A stretch of 37,472 nt of DNA from Bryobacterales bacterium (GTDB lineage Bacteria; Acidobacteriota; Terriglobia; Bryobacterales; Bryobacteraceae): positions 1 to 37,472 of the forward strand of contig PMTT01000161.1 in assembly GCA_003167275.1 (NCBI GenBank), read 5' to 3'. The notes below the pieces were generated by a model. That model did no database searches. It saw nothing but the letters and a program-made list of their open reading frames with translations, and had not been told where the DNA came from. Made by a program: the position numbers and the translations under genes. Below, one piece after another: positions 34,804-37,472 of the stretch (positions are counted from its first letter, which is position 1; each line of letters begins with the position of its first letter).

Positions 34804-35389
34804 CGGACCTCGCCACGCTCAGCAGTTTGGAGCTGATTCTAAGCCCGGCTTTAGCAGCCGCGGACTGGTTGATGTCGAACCGCACGCGGCGGTTTTCCAG
34901 CATGAACGCGATCATACCCCCTTCGCGCAGAAACCTGGCTCCCTCGCCCACGGTGAGCACGCCGGGCCCCATGCCCGCCAACACTTTCGGAAGGTCCTTT
35001 TCCGATCCGCCGGCAAAGACGATCTGGCACGAAGCCGGCGTCTGGCGAACGATTCTTTGAATCTCGATCTTGCGGCCGTTGACACTCTCTCCTTCCACCG
35101 TGCGGTCCAGGGCCCGGCCGAAAGGGTCGTCGCCCAGGACGCATATGGAGAACGGCCCGTCAGCGGCGGCGAAAGCGGCCGGCGGCCATTCAATGAACCT
35201 GGTGAAGTTCAACAGGAAGGCGGCTTTCACCTCATACTCAAGGGGCGGTTGAACATCGGCCGCGGATCCACCGATTGAGGTGAGTACCAGGAGCAGGCAC
35301 ACGGGGAGCGCAGGATTCGGCCGCTGATTAAGCCGGCCGAAAGACCATTTGGCATGCGCTGCTTCCATGCTTCCGCTTGTTCGGATCAT
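34793..35389 (-). CDS. YfiR-family periplasmic regulator (DUF4154)
   Basis: About 198 residues with a signal sequence (LPVCLLLVLTSIGGSAADV). Then comes the YfiR signature: LEYEVKAAFLLNFTRFIEWPP, FSICVLGDDPFGRALD, RQTPASCQIVFAGGSE, VLTVGEGARFLREGGMIAFM and VRFDINQSAAAKAGLRISSKLLSVA. In Pseudomonas, YfiR binds the periplasmic domain of YfiN and represses it until the outer-membrane partner YfiB titrates YfiR away. The start at ATG 35389 overlaps the receptor stop as ATGA; an internal ATG (MEAAHAKW) is an alternative. The target here should be the CHASE8 kinase encoded next. Confidence 0.9.
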   Translation of the reverse strand: MIRTSGSMEAAHAKWSFGRLNQRPNPALPVCLLLVLTSIGGSAADVQPPLEYEVKAAFLLNFTRFIEWPPAAFAAADGPFSICVLGDDPFGRALDRTVEGESVNGRKIEIQRIVRQTPASCQIVFAGGSEKDLPKVLAGMGPGVLTVGEGARFLREGGMIAFMLENRRVRFDINQSAAAKAGLRISSKLLSVARSVEK

Positions 35390-37398
35390 TTCATCCAGGT
35401 GATTTTCACGTAGCCGCTTCTCCGGATGCCGACCAGCGGGCCGGGATCGCCGGCGGCTTCCACATGCCAGGGCTGCATCAGGTTCCTTCCCACGAAAGAC
35501 AGCTCCAATTCCCGGCTCACCCGCCAGGCGAGCCGCGCATCGCCCGTGGAATACGCCGCCACCTGCTGTTCCGGCAAGGCGCTGACATATCGATAAACCA
35601 AGTCCAGTTGCAGCTTTTTCGACAGGTCGAAGGCTGATTGGATGGTGACCTGGTGCTGCGGGCTGGATCCTTCGATAATCGGCCCGGTGCCCACATCACC
35701 GCTGTTGGGGGCTTTTTCCAGGTTCATATGCAGGTAGGAGTATGACCCGCGCAGCCGCCAGAAGGTCGTGGGCCTCCACTCGGGCGCTATTTCCACTCCC
35801 TTAGTGTTCCCGAGGAGACCGTTGCGAAACTGGGCCGGCAGCAATAGATGGGTGGGAGCCGGCGTAGTCTCGAGGAACGTCGGCCCTGCAAACTCCTCGT
35901 CGAAAAGATCGTGATAGTGGTTGTAGTACGAGGCCACGTCGACGTACACCTTCGGTCCGATCAGCCGGCGATACCCCAGTTCATAGCCGTTGAGCTGTTC
36001 CGGGGCGAAATTCTTGTTGGCGTTGAATCGCGCGAAGTAGGGCACGCCGCCGGCCGTGGTAGTGATGTATCCCGTAAGGTTAAAGTCCTCTTCGGCGCGG
36101 GATGGGGTTCGCAGGGCGTGCGTATAGGAGGCCCAGAAGGTCTGTCCTTCCGAGGGCGTCCACAGCAGGCGCACGCTTGGCTCCAGGCCAAAACCAGTGA
36201 AATTGGTGTGCAGCAGCTTGGTGCCGAGCGTCAAGGACAGGCGGCGATCCACCAGGCCGATCTCGTCCTGAAAGAATCCGGTCAAGAGTTGGTCGGTGCG
36301 TTGGACGGGATCGAACGTGAGACCGGACACCACCTCCGGGGCATTGCCGGCGCTGAAGCGCGCTCCCAGGCCCCAGGTAAGCTGCTGGCGGGCGATCCAA
36401 CGGTGGCGCTGCAGGTAATCGATATCGAAGGTATCGCGGGTCTCGGCGAAATTCGCTTCATGGCGATTGGTCCGGTCGTAGTAGGCCTGGATTTGAATGT
36501 CGTTGCCGCCTCCGAGATCCCTGGTCCAGCGCGCCAGGAGGTTGCCACCGGAGAGGGCGGCATTGGCGTCTACGTTTTGGGAATACGGCGGAGTATAGCT
36601 GGTGGCCGTGACCCGCTCGCCGGCTGATTCGTCGTAGAGATCGCCCTGCACAGTGATGCTGTCGCGGGCATCCTTGTCCCAGTCGACGCGAAAGCCGGCC
36701 TGTGCGGCACGCCAATCGTCGAAGCTCTTGCCGTCCGGATGCTCCTCGGGACCTCTGGTGAAGCCCTTGCCATAGAATCGGTAGTTCAGATCTCGCCCGT
36801 TGCCTCCGCCGTAACGGAAGCTCCCAAACCCCTGCTCCTCGTTGCCGGTTCCGGCCGATGCCAGTGTTCCGTGCGTGTCCTTTGTATGCTTGGTGATGAT
36901 GCTGATTACGCCATTCACGGCGTTCGGTCCCCAGATGGTGCCGCCCGGCCCGCGGATCACCTCGATCCGGTCGATGTCGTCCATCACCGTGTCCTGGACC
37001 TCCCAATAGGTGCCGGCGAAAAAGGTGGTGTAGACGGTTCGCCCATCGATCAGCACCAGCACGGAGCGTGACAGGCGGCTTCCAAAACCGCGAATCCCGA
37101 TGGACCACTTGTTGCCATCGATGCGCGCCACCTCCACACCGGGCGCAAGTCGCAAGGCCTCCGGGATGCTGGTAGCGCCGGAACGGCGGATTTCGTCGCC
37201 TGTAATTACGTAGATCGCCGTAGGTGAGTGTGAAGCCTGCTCGGGAGTCTTGGACGGCGTAGTCACTTCGATTTTGGAGAGTTCTTCCAGGCTCAGAGAC
37301 TTGAGCGCGGAGGTGGTGTCGGGCTGCTGGGTATTGGACGCCGGGGCTTGGGCGCCCGCCACAGGCGTGAATAGAGCGAGCAGGAGCAACACGGCCAA
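35386..37398 (-). CDS. TonB-dependent outer-membrane receptor
   Basis: About 670 residues. A hydrophobic signal (VLLLLALFTPVAGAQ) is followed by a TonB-box-like segment (LSKIEVTTPSK) and the plug domain (AIYVITGDEIRRSGATSIPEAL, VLIDGRTVYT, IDRIEVIRGPGG, NAVNGVISIITK). The rest is the long beta-barrel ending GYVKITWMK. Family members import iron complexes, vitamin B12 or glycans using TonB energy; the ligand is unknown. The track start is TTG 37398; GTG 37392 has better ribosome-site spacing (AGGGA, seven bases). The frame stays open through a palindromic repeat to the window edge, so the true start may lie outside. It is the first gene of the receptor-YfiR-kinase-receiver operon, overlapping the next by ATGA. 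Confidence 0.88.
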   Translation of the reverse strand: MAVLLLLALFTPVAGAQAPASNTQQPDTTSALKSLSLEELSKIEVTTPSKTPEQASHSPTAIYVITGDEIRRSGATSIPEALRLAPGVEVARIDGNKWSIGIRGFGSRLSRSVLVLIDGRTVYTTFFAGTYWEVQDTVMDDIDRIEVIRGPGGTIWGPNAVNGVISIITKHTKDTHGTLASAGTGNEEQGFGSFRYGGGNGRDLNYRFYGKGFTRGPEEHPDGKSFDDWRAAQAGFRVDWDKDARDSITVQGDLYDESAGERVTATSYTPPYSQNVDANAALSGGNLLARWTRDLGGGNDIQIQAYYDRTNRHEANFAETRDTFDIDYLQRHRWIARQQLTWGLGARFSAGNAPEVVSGLTFDPVQRTDQLLTGFFQDEIGLVDRRLSLTLGTKLLHTNFTGFGLEPSVRLLWTPSEGQTFWASYTHALRTPSRAEEDFNLTGYITTTAGGVPYFARFNANKNFAPEQLNGYELGYRRLIGPKVYVDVASYYNHYHDLFDEEFAGPTFLETTPAPTHLLLPAQFRNGLLGNTKGVEIAPEWRPTTFWRLRGSYSYLHMNLEKAPNSGDVGTGPIIEGSSPQHQVTIQSAFDLSKKLQLDLVYRYVSALPEQQVAAYSTGDARLAWRVSRELELSFVGRNLMQPWHVEAAGDPGPLVGIRRSGYVKITWMK

Positions 37399-37437
37399 GT
37401 CCCTGACCGCGTGATGATTTGCGCTCGCCGGAAACCA

Positions 37438-37469
37438 CTCCCTTACGGTCGTGGCTCGGAACCGAGCCG
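37438..37469. repeat. Copy of the CTCCCTTACGGTCGTGG repeat at the window edge
   Basis: CTCCCTTACGGTCGTGGCTC matches the right arm at 12501-12524, and GGCTCGGAACCGAGCC forms a perfect palindrome at its end. It lies about 40 bp before the receptor start on the receptor's upstream side. The element continues past the window. Confidence 0.85.
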
Positions 37470-37472
37470 CGC

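Overview
The window looks like chromosomal DNA of a GC-rich soil or sediment acidobacterium, probably of the Bryobacterales/Solibacterales ('Candidatus Solibacter') type. That is inferred from the gene families (DUF1552/DUF1592 pair, PD40 and FG-GAP secreted proteins, mobile mystery protein pair, LRR proteins) and from many short GC-rich palindromic elements. It was not tested by any search. No rRNA, tRNA, CRISPR array, integrase or complete insertion sequence was seen.

Layout. 1-2.65 kb: a partial TolB-like propeller protein, a divergent FG-GAP/VCBS secreted protein, and a PIN toxin/antitoxin pair whose promoter is covered by a palindrome. 2.8-8.4 kb (minus): a complete porin-cytochrome conduit in the order mtrA-mtrB-mtrC: a periplasmic decaheme cytochrome, an outer-membrane barrel and an OmcA/MtrC decaheme cytochrome, ending at an intrinsic terminator. 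8.4-12.4 kb: a class III aminotransferase, a Gfo/Idh/MocA oxidoreductase and, converging on them, glutamate decarboxylase. 12.6-16 kb: a universal stress protein and a CPA2 antiporter on the minus strand, diverging from enolase on the plus strand. The 423-bp spacer carries two back-to-back fluoride-type riboswitches, each behind its own promoter. 16-21.3 kb: a hybrid histidine kinase with a solute-binding sensor and two related LRR exported proteins. 21.4-22.5 kb: mobile mystery proteins A/B (XRE regulator plus Fic protein). 22.7-26 kb: a DUF1592 cytochrome-type protein and a Tat-exported DUF1552 protein. 26.2-32 kb: an AbrB/Doc pair, a TPR protein, an unrecognised proline-rich protein, an amidohydrolase, a small histidine kinase and a TacAT-type toxin-antitoxin pair. 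32-37.4 kb (minus): an overlapping operon of TonB-dependent receptor, YfiR-like protein, CHASE8-PAS histidine kinase and stand-alone receiver.

How the parts work together. The Mtr cluster should carry electrons across the outer membrane to an extracellular acceptor or from a donor. The antiporter/usp and enolase units look like a fluoride-response locus, because enolase is a classic fluoride target. The receptor-YfiR-kinase-receiver operon resembles a YfiBNR circuit in which a phosphorelay replaces the diguanylate cyclase.

The most unusual structural signal is a set of distinct palindromic elements sitting at the 5' ends of genes. Three lie in frame within the N-terminal coding region of exported proteins (mtrB and both LRR genes). 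One spans the leader of the oxidoreductase gene, and one abuts the TonB receptor gene at the window edge.
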